Assembly (NCBI GenBank): GCA_030612685.1
Contig: JAUWNK010000001.1
Coordinates: 1 to 64,000, forward strand
Origin: Desulfobacteraceae bacterium
GTDB taxonomy: Bacteria; Desulfobacterota; DSM-4660; Desulfatiglandales; B25-G16
DNA: 64,000 bases
Direction: 5' to 3'
The stretch's first letter is position 1; the number at the start of each line of letters is the position of its first letter. This document shows, one piece after another, positions 45,740 through 55,321 of this stretch. The notes below the pieces were generated by a model that was not told the DNA's origin, did not search any database, and saw only the letters and a program-made list of their open reading frames with translations. The position numbers and the translations under genes were made by a program.

Positions 45740-45946
45740 ATGCTTAACATTATTTGTAAACATAACTGCAAGGATTGCTACGCGCTCAGGGTCTGTGCAG
45801 TACATGCTATTGAGGAACAAAAAGGGTCCATTTACGTGGATACAGATAATTGCATAGGCTGCGGGTGTTGCAAAACAGCCTGTGTCACTTTTGGTTACAA
45901 AGCCCTGGAAGATAAAACACCTGAACGGCTCATGGGAGCTGCATAG
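45740..45946 (+). CDS. Ferredoxin-like 4Fe-4S protein
   Basis: 68 residues. A classical C-x2-C-x2-C-x3-C motif (C38, C41, C44, C48) binds one 4Fe-4S cluster. The N-terminal C6, C10, C13 and C19 could hold a second cluster with unusual spacing. An AAGGAG site precedes the ATG. The 24-bp distance to the glutamate synthase gene suggests one transcript and a role as electron donor or subunit of that enzyme. Confidence 0.8.
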   Translation: MLNIICKHNCKDCYALRVCAVHAIEEQKGSIYVDTDNCIGCGCCKTACVTFGYKALEDKTPERLMGAA

Positions 45947-46025
45947 TATCAACCTTAGGTGTTTTAAAAGCCCTCATGGGAAATGCGCAATGCCCTGAGC
46001 AATCAAATGTGAAAAGGAAACCACT

Positions 46026-46418
46026 ATGAACCGCAGAAAACCAAAAACAATTCATGCCACAGAGTTCAGTTGTCAAACACCACTCAAATTCTATGAGCAC
46101 TGCGCTTCATGCCCCCGATTTGATGGATGCCCTGATTTAGCTTTGATCAAGGAAATTCTGCGAATGAAAAAGAATGTTAATTACAATAGGGATCTTTATT
46201 CGGCAAGAGGAGAGTTAGAAGGGAGTAGATATAGGGTAGACGCCAATGTATTTAATTGTTTTGCGCCTCTCTATTTTTTTGAAAAAACTCGAAAAAAATG
46301 TCCATATGAGGGTCGCTGCCGTGAAGAAGGTTTGCTTCTGGCCCTGCTGACAGGAAAGAAAAAGCTGGAGTATAGCCAGAAAGCGCCCATCGAATTTCCT
46401 CACAAGTCAACCCCTTGA
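46026..46418 (+). CDS. Cys-rich protein with an internal duplication
   Basis: 130 residues of unknown family. Two similar halves: FSCQTPLKFYEHCASCPRF at about residues 14-32 and FNCFAPLYFFEKTRKKCPYE at about 76-95, each with C-x9/13-C...C. This looks like a duplicated metal-binding module. It follows the ferredoxin gene by about 80 bp and may belong to the same nitrogen-assimilation transcript. AAAGGAAA lies upstream of the ATG. Confidence 0.55.
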   Translation: MNRRKPKTIHATEFSCQTPLKFYEHCASCPRFDGCPDLALIKEILRMKKNVNYNRDLYSARGELEGSRYRVDANVFNCFAPLYFFEKTRKKCPYEGRCREEGLLLALLTGKKKLEYSQKAPIEFPHKSTP

Positions 46419-46440
46419 CTAAAAATATATTTTTTGATAG

Positions 46441-46619
46441 TTTTTCTTAAAATTTCACAATAAGTTAGGGTTTTGTAGGGGCTTGATTTATCAAGCCCGA
46501 TATGAAAGGGTTCGATAAATCGAACCCCTACACTTTAAAATATGTGGTCAGAATTACTTTTACGTCAAGCGTACCCCAACTTATTGAAAAATTACGTTTT
46601 TCTTAAAATTTCACAATAA
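46441..46619. repeat. Composite repeat: 23-bp direct repeats around a GTAG-footed element
   Basis: A 23-bp sequence is identical at 46441-46463 and 46597-46619. The 133 bp between them has short inverted ends (CAATAAGTTAGGG/CCCCAACTTATTG), with the left arm overlapping the left direct repeat. In its middle is the GTAG element 46475-46531 (GTAGGGG...CCCCTAC enclosing hairpins GGGCTTGATTTATCAAGCCC and GGGTTCGATAAATCGAACCC). The layout resembles an insertion with a long target duplication, or a recombination product. Confidence 0.7.
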
Positions 46620-46867
46620 TTCGTTAACCTGACAAGAGGGGCACCATAATCTGAATACCAAGACTCTTTCTCTCATAAAGAGATGTAGGATTTTATATGT
46701 GTTTCACCCGGCACGAAATGTTGAAGAATAATGCTACAATCTAATAGCATATAGGCTTAATCGAATGGTATGAAGAGTAATCAGGGTTATGAAGGTGCGG
46801 GAGCTATTGAATATTAAAGACAAAGGCCTTCTTTCATAAAGCAATATAATCAACAGAAAAGGGAAAC

Positions 46868-48385
46868 ATGGCAGGAATAACAGCTTTTGACAATGAGCGA
46901 TACATTAGAGAACAGACATCTGCAATCCTCGAAAGGATTAAGAGGTTTGACAACAAACTGTATCTCGAATTTGGAGGCAAGCTACTTTATGATTATCATG
47001 CTTCGAGGGTTTTGCCAGGGTATGATCCTAATGCAAAAATAAGGCTTTTGCAGGAATTAAAAGGCAAGGCAGATATCCTGCTTTGCATTTATGCTGGTGA
47101 TATTGAAAGAAAAAAAATAAGGGCAGACTTTGGCATTACCTATGATTCCGACACCCTCAAACTGATCGACGATTTAAGGGGGTGGGGAATCGATGTGCTG
47201 GGTGTGATCATAAACCGTTTTGATAACCAGCCAGCAGCCACATTATTCAAAAATAAATTGGAAAGGAGAAACATAAAGGTTTACACCCATCGTTATACAA
47301 AAGGGTATCCCACAGATGTAGACCTGATAGTCAGCGACGAAGGTTACGGGGCAAACGAATATATTAAAACGGAAAAACCCCTGGTCATTGTTACAGGCCC
47401 CGGTCCCGGCAGCGGGAAGTTAGCCACATGCCTCTCACAATTGTACCATGACTACCGGAAAGGGATAAAGTCCGGATTCGCCAAATTTGAGACCTTTCCT
47501 GTCTGGAATTTATCGCTTAAGCATCCTATTAATGTAGCGTATGAGGCAGCAACCGCGGATATCAAAGATTTTAACCTCATCGATCCTTTCCATTTAGAAT
47601 CATACGATCGGAAAGCCGTAAACTATAACCGTGATGTCGAAATATTCCCTGTTCTTAAAAGAATATTAGAAAGAATAACTGGTGGCGAATCATTTTACAG
47701 ATCTCCAACAGATATGGGAGTGAATCGAGCGGGTTTTGCTATAACTGATGATGATGTCATACAGGAAGCAGCCAAGCAGGAAATTATCAGGCGGTATTTT
47801 CGATACCAGTGTGAATATGTGATGGGTCTTGCGGACAAAGAAACCGTTCAGAGGGTAGAGCTTTTTATCAGGGATTTTAATCTCGAACCAGAGTACAGGA
47901 GTGTTGTTGAGCCGGCACGCCAGGCTGCCAGAGAGGCGCAGGAGAAAGATAAAGGCAATGAAGGAATTTATTGTGGTGCAGCCATTGCATTAAGGGACGG
48001 TACCATAGTTACCGGCAATAACTCCCCTCTCATGCATGCAGCATCAAGCCTTATTTTGCATGCCATAAAGCACTTGGCGGAAATTCCCAATAAGATAAAG
48101 TTGTTGACTTCCAACATAACGGATTCAGTCAAAAATCTTAAGACGGAAATCCTGGATGAGAAAACGGTAAGCCTGGATTTGAATGAAACCCTGATTGCCC
48201 TCGGAATCAGTGCAACGACAAATTCTGCGGCTCAATTGGCTGTTGAGAAATTAAAAGAACTTCGGGGCTGTGAGGTTCATATAACCCACATCCCCACACC
48301 GGGTGATGAAGCAGGTTTGAGGCGCCTGGGCGTTAATCCGACCAGCGATCCAAATTTTTCCACACAAAATCTCTTTATCTCCTGA
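46868..48385 (+). CDS. DUF1846 family protein
   Basis: 505 residues, full length for the family. Start AFDNERYIREQTSAILERI and the phrase LYLEFGGKLLYDYHASRVLP are characteristic of DUF1846. A glycine-rich loop VIVTGPGPGSGKLATCLSQL (about residue 178) looks like a nucleotide-binding site. The structure of a family member is known but its reaction is not established. Stands alone between repeat-bearing gaps. Confidence 0.9.
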   Translation: MAGITAFDNERYIREQTSAILERIKRFDNKLYLEFGGKLLYDYHASRVLPGYDPNAKIRLLQELKGKADILLCIYAGDIERKKIRADFGITYDSDTLKLIDDLRGWGIDVLGVIINRFDNQPAATLFKNKLERRNIKVYTHRYTKGYPTDVDLIVSDEGYGANEYIKTEKPLVIVTGPGPGSGKLATCLSQLYHDYRKGIKSGFAKFETFPVWNLSLKHPINVAYEAATADIKDFNLIDPFHLESYDRKAVNYNRDVEIFPVLKRILERITGGESFYRSPTDMGVNRAGFAITDDDVIQEAAKQEIIRRYFRYQCEYVMGLADKETVQRVELFIRDFNLEPEYRSVVEPARQAAREAQEKDKGNEGIYCGAAIALRDGTIVTGNNSPLMHAASSLILHAIKHLAEIPNKIKLLTSNITDSVKNLKTEILDEKTVSLDLNETLIALGISATTNSAAQLAVEKLKELRGCEVHITHIPTPGDEAGLRRLGVNPTSDPNFSTQNLFIS

Positions 48386-48443
48386 ATATACAAAATCAAT
48401 TCTTTATTACTAACACACATGGCCTTTCTGCCACAACGAAGGA

Positions 48444-48533
48444 TGAAAGTCTGTCATTCCCGCGTAGGCGGGAATCTATTGTAAAATCGAGTGGATACCC
48501 GCCTTCGCGGGTATGACGAAGTGAGGACTTTCA
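48444..48533. repeat. Paired-hairpin element (GTCAT type)
   Basis: Outer arms TGAAAGTC (48444-48451) and GACTTTCA (48526-48533) are perfect inverted copies. Inner GTCAT/ATGAC, then two hairpins TTCCCGCGTAGGCGGGAA and TACCCGCCTTCGCGGGTA. Same two-hairpins-in-a-stem plan as the GTAG elements, with different sequence. It explains the non-coding gap before carB together with unremarkable AT-rich DNA. Confidence 0.7.
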
Positions 48534-48755
48534 TATAAACTGCCTGCTAACAGACATTATGGTATAGCCCATTCCCTTCTGCCATGGGGATATTTTATTG
48601 CTCGCAAAGAGATTTTGAGCGCATGCCATAAATATTGAACGGAGAGCCTCGGTAAAGAAGAAAACTGCTTGATATATTTTTATCTTCATACTATTTTCCA
48701 ACCAATTATAATTTTCTATTGATTGAATCTTTAAACCAAACTAAGGGAATATACA

Positions 48756-51700
48756 ATGCCCAAACGTACAGATATCCATAAGGTCATGATTATCGGTTCC
48801 GGACCAATAATCATAGGTCAAGCCTGTGAATTTGATTACTCCGGTACCCAGGCCTGCAAGGCCTTAAGGTCACTTGGTTATGAGATCGTTTTGGTCAATT
48901 CCAACCCTGCAACCATCATGACAGACCCGGGTATGGCCGATGCTACCTATATTGAGCCACTTAATGTAGAGACCATGGAGAAGATTATTAAAAAGGAACG
49001 GCCAGATGCCCTGTTACCAAACCTTGGGGGGCAGACCGGTCTTAATCTTTCCTCAGAGTTGTCCAAGAAGGGGATTTTAGAAAAATATGGCGTTAAGATC
49101 ATCGGTGTGGCAATAGATGCTATAGAGCGGGGTGAGGACAGGATAGAGTTCAAGACCACCATGGATAAACTGGGCATAGAGATGCCTAAAAGTGCTCCTG
49201 CCTATGGCATTGAAGAAGCAGAAAAAATCGCACAAGGGCTTGGATACCCGGTGGTCATCAGGCCTGCCTATACCATGGGAGGCACAGGCGGTGGCCTGGT
49301 TTATAATGTTGAAGAACTCAGGACCGTGGCAAGTCGAGGACTGTCGGCCAGTCTTATCGGCCAGATTCTGGTAGAGGAATCAGTGCTCGGCTGGGAAGAG
49401 TTGGAGCTTGAGGTGGTACGGGATAAAAAGAACCAGATGATCACCGTCTGTTTTATAGAGAACGTTGATGCAATGGGAGTCCACACTGGCGACTCTTTTT
49501 GTACAGCTCCCATGCTTACCATAGCCCCTGAATTGCAAATGAGGATGCAGGACTATTCGTATAAGATTGTTGAGTCAATCCAGGTTATAGGTGGTACCAA
49601 CATTCAGTTTGCCCATGATCCGAGCTCAGGCCGTGTTGTTGTCATTGAGATAAATCCCCGGACTTCACGCTCTTCAGCCCTTGCCTCCAAGGCTACGGGT
49701 TTTCCTATTGCCAGAATCTCTACCCTTTTGGCTGCTGGAATGACCCTGGATGAGATCCCTTACTGGCGGGAAGGTACCCTGGATAAATATACACCTTCAG
49801 GAGAATACGTTGTTGTAAAGTTTGCCAGGTGGGCTTTTGAGAAATTTGTGGGTGCCGAGGACAAGCTTGGCACACAGATGAGGGCTGTGGGTGAGGTAAT
49901 GAGCATAGGAAAAACCTATAAAGAGGCATTTCAGAAGTCAATACGCTCCCTTGAAAATGGGCGTTATGGGCTTGGGTTTGCCAAGGATTTTCATGAAAAA
50001 TCCCTTGAGGAATTGATGGATCTGTTGACCGAACCCTCCAGCGAACGACAATTCATCATGTATGAGGCCTTAAGGAAGGGTGCAGCTATAAATGAGCTCT
50101 ACAACAAGACCTATATCAAACCCTGGTTTATTGAGCAGATGAAGGAACTCGTTGAGCTTGAGGAAAAGATCCTCGCCTTTAAAGGGAAAAGCCTTCCTGA
50201 CGATCTATTAATCCAGGCCAAGAAGGATGGGTTTGCAGACCGCTACCTGGCGACTATCCTTGAAATACCGGAAAAGGATATCAGGGAGCGGCGTTCCTCC
50301 CTTGGGGTGGTCGAGGGGTGGGAACCTGTCCCTGTAAGCGGGGTGGACAACGCTGCCTATTATTTCTCTACATACAATGCACCGGATAAGGTCGAAAGGC
50401 AAGGGGGCCGTAAGATCATGATCTTAGGCGGCGGGCCTAACCGGATCGGACAAGGGATAGAATTTGATTACACATGCGTCCATGCGGCCCTTGCCTTACG
50501 GGATATGGGTTTCAAATCAATCATGGTTAACTGTAACCCTGAAACAGTCTCAACTGACTACGATACATCTGACCGGCTTTATTTTGAGCCCTTAACGGTT
50601 GAGGATGTATTGAGTATATACGAAAAGGAAAGGCCGGATGGGGTAATTGTCCAGTTCGGTGGTCAGACACCGCTAAATATTGCCAAAGAGCTGGCCGAGG
50701 CTGGTGTCAGAATAATCGGGACATCGCCGGAGAGTATTGATCTGGCCGAGGACAGGGATCGCTTCCGAAAGATGATGGCCAAACTTGGAATCCCTGAGCC
50801 GGAGTCTGGAATGGCCAGCACCCTGGACGAGGCATTAACTGTTGCAGAAAAGATCGGATACCCTCTCATGGTCAGACCATCCTATGTGCTTGGGGGAAGA
50901 GGGATGGAGGTGGTCTATGATGAGGAGATGCTCAAACATTATGTGGCAGCCGCTGTTGGCGTTACACCTGAAAGACCAATCCTTATTGATAAGTTCTTAG
51001 AAAACGCTATTGAGGCAGAGGCTGATGCCCTGTCCGATGGGAACCTCGCCTTCGTGCCTTCTATTATGGAACATATAGAGCTTGCCGGCATCCATTCGGG
51101 AGACTCTGCCTGCATAATTCCACCTGTCAGCATCCCGGACAGGCACATTGATACCATAAACGAGTATACCAAAAAGGTGGCAGTAGAGCTTAATGTTATT
51201 GGCCTTTTAAACATACAATATGCCATTGTCCACGATACCGTTTATATCCTCGAGGCCAACCCACGCGCATCCAGAACTGTCCCTCTTGTCTCCAAGGTCT
51301 GCAATATCTCTATGGCCCGACTGGCTACCGAAATCATGCTTGGGAAGACTCTTGCCGATCTAAATCTTAAAAAAAGGGCCATTCCCCACTTCGGGGTAAA
51401 GGAGTCGGTCTTTCCCTTTAACATGTTCCCTGAGGTCGATCCTCTTTTAGGCCCTGAAATGCGGTCCACCGGAGAGGTGCTCGGGCTTGCCAAAAGCCCT
51501 GGCCTGGCATTTTTTAAGACTGAAGAGGCCACTCAACAGCGTCTCCCTACTGAAGGAACTGTTTTAATTACTGTATTAGATAAAGACAGATCGACCATTC
51601 CAGAAATTGCCAAACGATTCAAGAAGCTTGGCTTTAAGATCAAGGCAACTGAGGGAACCCATAAATTCCTGGCGGAGCATGGGATTGAATCGGAACATAT

Positions 51701-51965
51701 ACTCAAATTATATGAGGGGAGACCAAACATTGTAGATGCCATAAAAAACCGTGATATCCAGCTGGTTATAAACACTCCCAGTGGTAAATTAAGCAAGCAC
51801 GACGATTCATATATCCGCAAGTCTGCTATCAAGTACAAGGTAACTTATATCACTACCGCTGCAGCGGCCATGGCTGCTGCTAAAGGTATTGAGGCTTACC
51901 AAAGTAATCACGGGTTTGTCAAATCGCTTCAAAGCTATCATAGGGATATTGATAGTGATCAATAA
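48756..51965 (+). CDS. carB: Carbamoyl-phosphate synthase large chain
   Basis: Makes carbamoyl phosphate for pyrimidines and arginine. 1069 residues, standard length, with two homologous ATP-grasp halves: first IGSGPIIIGQACEFDYSG, VIRPAYTMGGTGGG and EINPRTSRSSALASKATG; second LGGGPNRIGQGIEFDYTC, MVRPSYVLGGRGMEVVY and EANPRASRTVPLVSK. The C-terminal MGS-like allosteric domain follows (about 935-1060). carA is not adjacent. purF begins 11 bp after its stop, suggesting co-transcription of two glutamine-using nucleotide pathways. Confidence 0.97.
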   Translation: MPKRTDIHKVMIIGSGPIIIGQACEFDYSGTQACKALRSLGYEIVLVNSNPATIMTDPGMADATYIEPLNVETMEKIIKKERPDALLPNLGGQTGLNLSSELSKKGILEKYGVKIIGVAIDAIERGEDRIEFKTTMDKLGIEMPKSAPAYGIEEAEKIAQGLGYPVVIRPAYTMGGTGGGLVYNVEELRTVASRGLSASLIGQILVEESVLGWEELELEVVRDKKNQMITVCFIENVDAMGVHTGDSFCTAPMLTIAPELQMRMQDYSYKIVESIQVIGGTNIQFAHDPSSGRVVVIEINPRTSRSSALASKATGFPIARISTLLAAGMTLDEIPYWREGTLDKYTPSGEYVVVKFARWAFEKFVGAEDKLGTQMRAVGEVMSIGKTYKEAFQKSIRSLENGRYGLGFAKDFHEKSLEELMDLLTEPSSERQFIMYEALRKGAAINELYNKTYIKPWFIEQMKELVELEEKILAFKGKSLPDDLLIQAKKDGFADRYLATILEIPEKDIRERRSSLGVVEGWEPVPVSGVDNAAYYFSTYNAPDKVERQGGRKIMILGGGPNRIGQGIEFDYTCVHAALALRDMGFKSIMVNCNPETVSTDYDTSDRLYFEPLTVEDVLSIYEKERPDGVIVQFGGQTPLNIAKELAEAGVRIIGTSPESIDLAEDRDRFRKMMAKLGIPEPESGMASTLDEALTVAEKIGYPLMVRPSYVLGGRGMEVVYDEEMLKHYVAAAVGVTPERPILIDKFLENAIEAEADALSDGNLAFVPSIMEHIELAGIHSGDSACIIPPVSIPDRHIDTINEYTKKVAVELNVIGLLNIQYAIVHDTVYILEANPRASRTVPLVSKVCNISMARLATEIMLGKTLADLNLKKRAIPHFGVKESVFPFNMFPEVDPLLGPEMRSTGEVLGLAKSPGLAFFKTEEATQQRLPTEGTVLITVLDKDRSTIPEIAKRFKKLGFKIKATEGTHKFLAEHGIESEHILKLYEGRPNIVDAIKNRDIQLVINTPSGKLSKHDDSYIRKSAIKYKVTYITTAAAAMAAAKGIEAYQSNHGFVKSLQSYHRDIDSDQ

Positions 51966-51976
51966 GGAGGTAACAA

Positions 51977-53356
51977 ATGAAATCAATAGGGGATAACTGC
52001 GGTGTATTTGGCATAGTCAAAGATACAGACTGCGTTGAAGATATCTATAGGGGCCTTGACTTCCTTCAACATAGGGGCCAGCAGTTCTGTGGCATTGCTA
52101 CCTATGGTGGAAAAAGAATATACCTGATAACCCATTATGGCCAGGTAGGCACTACCTTCAACCCCCATGAATTGGAAACCTTTAGAGGCAACATAGGTAT
52201 TGGGCACGTCAGCCTTAAGGAAAGGCAGCCCATGATGTGGCAGGGGGCTGTAGGTGACATAGCGGTTGCCTTTAGCGGTAATATTATAAATAGCGAGGCC
52301 CTTTTAGAAGAGATGAAGGATAGGGGAGAGGCCTTTTATCATGGACTGGATATTGAAATCATGTCCAAGCTCATTATGCAAGAGAAGAATGTGGTCTCTG
52401 GAATTTCTATGCTTGCTGAAAAGATAAGAGGTTCCTACTCATTAGTAGTTTTAACCCAGGATGGGATATATGCTGCCAGAGATATCTATGGGTTTAGACC
52501 TCTTATGCTGGGAGAGGGGTTTGGGGCCTATCTTGTAAGCTCTGAGTCGAGGGCTGTCCAGAACTTAGGTTTTAATCGCCTTAGAGATGTGAGGCCAGGG
52601 GAGATTGTTTTTATCACGAAAAAGGGATTCGAGACCAGGCAACAATTAAAAAGCCCGAGAAGAGCCCACTGTGCCTTTGAATGGGCTTACACGGCCAGCA
52701 TGGATAGCAAGATTGACGGACTATATGTTCAAGAGGCCAGAAACAACTTAGGAAAGAGCCTGGCCAATAGAGATATTGAAGAAGGCGCCCTTCAGGCTGA
52801 TCTTGTATCACCGGTGCCAATGTCAGGTATCGGGCATGCCCTCGGATATCACATGGTATCCGGATTACCCTATCAGGAGGTATTTCTCTATAACAGGTAT
52901 GCTGATCGAAGCTATACCCAGTTAACCCAGGAAGATCGGGATAGGATGGCCAAGAAAAAGCTTTCTGTGCTGGAATATGCAGTTAGGGATAAAAAGATTG
53001 TCCTTTGCGATGACTCCATTGTGCGGGGTACCCAGATCAGGAACAAGGTGAGAGATTTGAAGGATGCCGGGGCTAAAGAGGTTCATGTACGCATTGCCTG
53101 TCCGCCATTGATGTACCCTTGTGATCTTGGCATATCAACCAGAACCTATGGAGAGCTTTTAGCCAGGGAATATCTCTCAGATGGAAATATCACCACAATG
53201 GATGAACTTAAAGCCCTGGAGATCTGGGTTTCTGAAAAGATCGGTGCCGATTCTGTTAAGTACAACAGTCTGGATGCCTTTGTTGAGGCATTGAAGATTC
53301 CCAAGGAGAGTCTATGCTTAAAATGCTGGGATGGGAATCAGCCAATAACTGTATAG
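51977..53356 (+). CDS. purF: Amidophosphoribosyltransferase-like protein (PurF)
   Basis: 459 residues. Class II glutaminase from C8 (DNCGVFGI, so a 7-residue propeptide) followed by the phosphoribosyltransferase domain with the PRPP loop VLCDDSIVRGTQIRNKV and SPVPMSGIGHALGYH. Oddities: the glutamine-binding HVRY..T motif is HVSLKERQP, and the HNGN oxyanion loop is FSGN, so Arg and Asn used for glutamine hydrolysis in E. coli PurF are replaced. It may use ammonia, or be a PurF paralogue. A very strong AAGGAGGT site overlaps the carB stop region. Confidence 0.8.
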   Translation: MKSIGDNCGVFGIVKDTDCVEDIYRGLDFLQHRGQQFCGIATYGGKRIYLITHYGQVGTTFNPHELETFRGNIGIGHVSLKERQPMMWQGAVGDIAVAFSGNIINSEALLEEMKDRGEAFYHGLDIEIMSKLIMQEKNVVSGISMLAEKIRGSYSLVVLTQDGIYAARDIYGFRPLMLGEGFGAYLVSSESRAVQNLGFNRLRDVRPGEIVFITKKGFETRQQLKSPRRAHCAFEWAYTASMDSKIDGLYVQEARNNLGKSLANRDIEEGALQADLVSPVPMSGIGHALGYHMVSGLPYQEVFLYNRYADRSYTQLTQEDRDRMAKKKLSVLEYAVRDKKIVLCDDSIVRGTQIRNKVRDLKDAGAKEVHVRIACPPLMYPCDLGISTRTYGELLAREYLSDGNITTMDELKALEIWVSEKIGADSVKYNSLDAFVEALKIPKESLCLKCWDGNQPITV

Positions 53357-53647
53357 GGGGCGTTAAGCTCTCAGCTCTCCGAGGTGTAGGCCATCAGCTT
53401 TAAGCCTCTTTCTCGCCTTTGACATTTTGCCTTCAGCCTCCCAATTTGGCAAAAAACTTTGACCAATTAACTGATTTCAGGCTAAATTTCATCAGCCTTT
53501 AGCTAAATACGCTTTTATGAAAGGGAGCCATGAAATAATTGCCAAGCAACCCTGTGAAAAGACGTCAATTCTGCTCTTGACTTATATCTTAGGGCTTATG
53601 GATTCAATAATCAATCAAAGTTATTAAAACAGTATAAAGGGTATAAT

Positions 53648-54240
53648 ATGTCGGCAAAGGTTAACAGCAGTATCGTGCTATATCAAGGTAAGGTATTTAA
53701 ACTTGTAAAAGAAAATATAACTTTGCTCAATGGCGTTACCATAAATCTCGATATTATCCGTCACCCCGGGGCAGCGACAATTGTTCCACTCTTTGGTAAC
53801 AACACAGCGCTATTGATCAAACAATACCGACATGCATTAGGGGATTTCATATGGGAAATTCCTGCAGGAACACTCAATTAAAACGAGACACCTCTTGAAT
53901 ATGCAAAAAGAGAATTGATTGAGGAGACTGGATTTACGGCTGATGTCTGGAAAGAATTGGGGGAAATTACACCTGTCCCAGGTTATTCAGATGAATGCAT
54001 CCATTTATGGCTACTAACTTAGCACCTGGCAAGCAAAAACTCGATAAGGATGAAATCCTCAATGTTCATAAGATGAAATTAGACGATGCGATGGAGATGA
54101 TCTATAAAGGAGAAATCCGGGATGGCAAGACCGTTTCAGCTCTCTGTATGGTTGCCCATTGGTTGCAAGATAAAGAGGTGTTTGGAATTGAAAATGTGAA
54201 AGGATTGACGAAACCGGGACTCAGCCATATGATAGACTAA
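53648..54240 (+). pseudogene. NUDIX hydrolase (ADP-ribose pyrophosphatase-like), broken
   Basis: Frame 1 reads to IWEIPAGTLN and stops at TAA 53879-53881. The same frame then continues with the Nudix box NETPLEYAKRELIEETGF up to GYSDECIHLWLLT. A frameshift near 53998-54010 moves to NLAPGKQKLDKDEILNVHKM, and the protein ends at LSHMID. Joined, the pieces make a complete NudF-like protein of about 195 residues. One nonsense and one frameshift lesion indicate a recent pseudogene unless these are sequencing errors. Confidence 0.8.
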
Positions 54241-54965
54241 TGAATCCTCAAACCTACATCGGTACCTCGGGCTGGAATTACAAGCATTGGAGCGAAATAT
54301 TCTACCCTAAGGATTGTCCGCAATCTAAATGGCTTGAGTTTTATGCCAACCAGTTTGGAACAGTTGAGTTAAACGCAAGCTTTTACCGGCTCCCTAAACC
54401 CCAAACCTTTGAAAACTGGAGAGATAGAACGCCTGATAACTTCCTCTGGTCAATAAAGGCCAATAGATATATCACCCACATAAAGAGGATAAAGGATGTC
54501 CAGGAACCTTTGCAGAGATTTTTCAGCTCTGTTGCCTTGTTAAAAGAAAAGCTGGGACCAATCCTCTTTCAACTGCCGCCCACCCTGTCTTTTGATGAAG
54601 CTGCATTTAGCGGTTTTTGTCAACACCTCAAGGGAAATCATCTCTATACCCTGGAGGTGAGACATCCAAGCTGGGCACAGGAAAGGGCAATAGATATACT
54701 CAGGGATAACAATATCGCCCTTTGCATTTCTGATACGGCTGGACGCTACACTTATATTGAGGAGGATACAGCCACCTTCATCTATATCAGGCTGCATGGC
54801 TCTAAAAAACTCTATGCCTCGGAATATTCTGAGGAAGAACTCCAGGCATATGCACAAAAAATCAGGGATTGGTCCAAGGATACCTACCTTTACTTTGACA
54901 ACGATTATGGCGGCTATGCCATTAAAAATGCAAAGAGACTGAAAGAGATTTTAGGGCCCTCGTAA
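54240..54965 (+). CDS. DUF72 family protein (YecE-like)
   Basis: 241 residues. Typical start TYIGTSGWNYKHWSEIFYP and family phrases VELNASFYRLPKPQTFENW, FLWSIKANRYITH, LGPILFQLPPTLSFD, LEVRHPSW and the C-terminal YLYFDNDYGGYAIKNA. A TIM-barrel fold is known for the family, function unknown. Its ATG overlaps the TAA of the broken NUDIX gene (TAATG), implying former translational coupling. Confidence 0.9.
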   Translation: MNPQTYIGTSGWNYKHWSEIFYPKDCPQSKWLEFYANQFGTVELNASFYRLPKPQTFENWRDRTPDNFLWSIKANRYITHIKRIKDVQEPLQRFFSSVALLKEKLGPILFQLPPTLSFDEAAFSGFCQHLKGNHLYTLEVRHPSWAQERAIDILRDNNIALCISDTAGRYTYIEEDTATFIYIRLHGSKKLYASEYSEEELQAYAQKIRDWSKDTYLYFDNDYGGYAIKNAKRLKEILGPS

Positions 54966-55034
54966 CACTACACCTATAGAGTGTCAGATGACAAATATCT
55001 CTCGCCCACTCTCCCGATTTATCGGGATCTTTCG

Positions 55035-55313
55035 AGTTCTCAGAGAACACAGAGATATTTTATTACTTGACCTGATTTTTTGACCCCAGTTAAATAGTCT
55101 GCGAATTTAACGGGGCAGGGGCAGAAAAATCAGGCCAAACAATCAGTCCGCCGCTGGCGAACATTTACACTCTGTGCGGGGCCATGATTGAACAGCCGCA
55201 TAAAGATTTGTATTGTTTACATATCACGTGATAACGGGATAGCAGTTTGTGCTGAATCCTCCTCTCAAGGATTCAGCACAAAAACTCTGAGGCTCTGTGA
55301 GCTCTGTGAGAGG
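55035..55313. repeat. Inverted-repeat element (CTCACAGAG family) with internal hairpins
   Basis: The left end GTTCTCAGAGAACACAGAG and right end CTCTGTGAGCTCTGTGAG are imperfect inverted copies. Inside are an inverted pair CCTGATTTTTTGACCCC...GGGGCAGAAAAATCAGG (about 55071-55136) and a perfect 14-bp hairpin TTTGTGCTGAATCC/GGATTCAGCACAAA (55246-55282). It fills the gap before the radical-SAM gene. A CCCGATTTATCGGG palindrome just left of it (about 55013-55026) also occurs inside the intron remnant at about 13364-13377. Confidence 0.6.
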
Positions 55314-55321
55314 TAAAAAGA

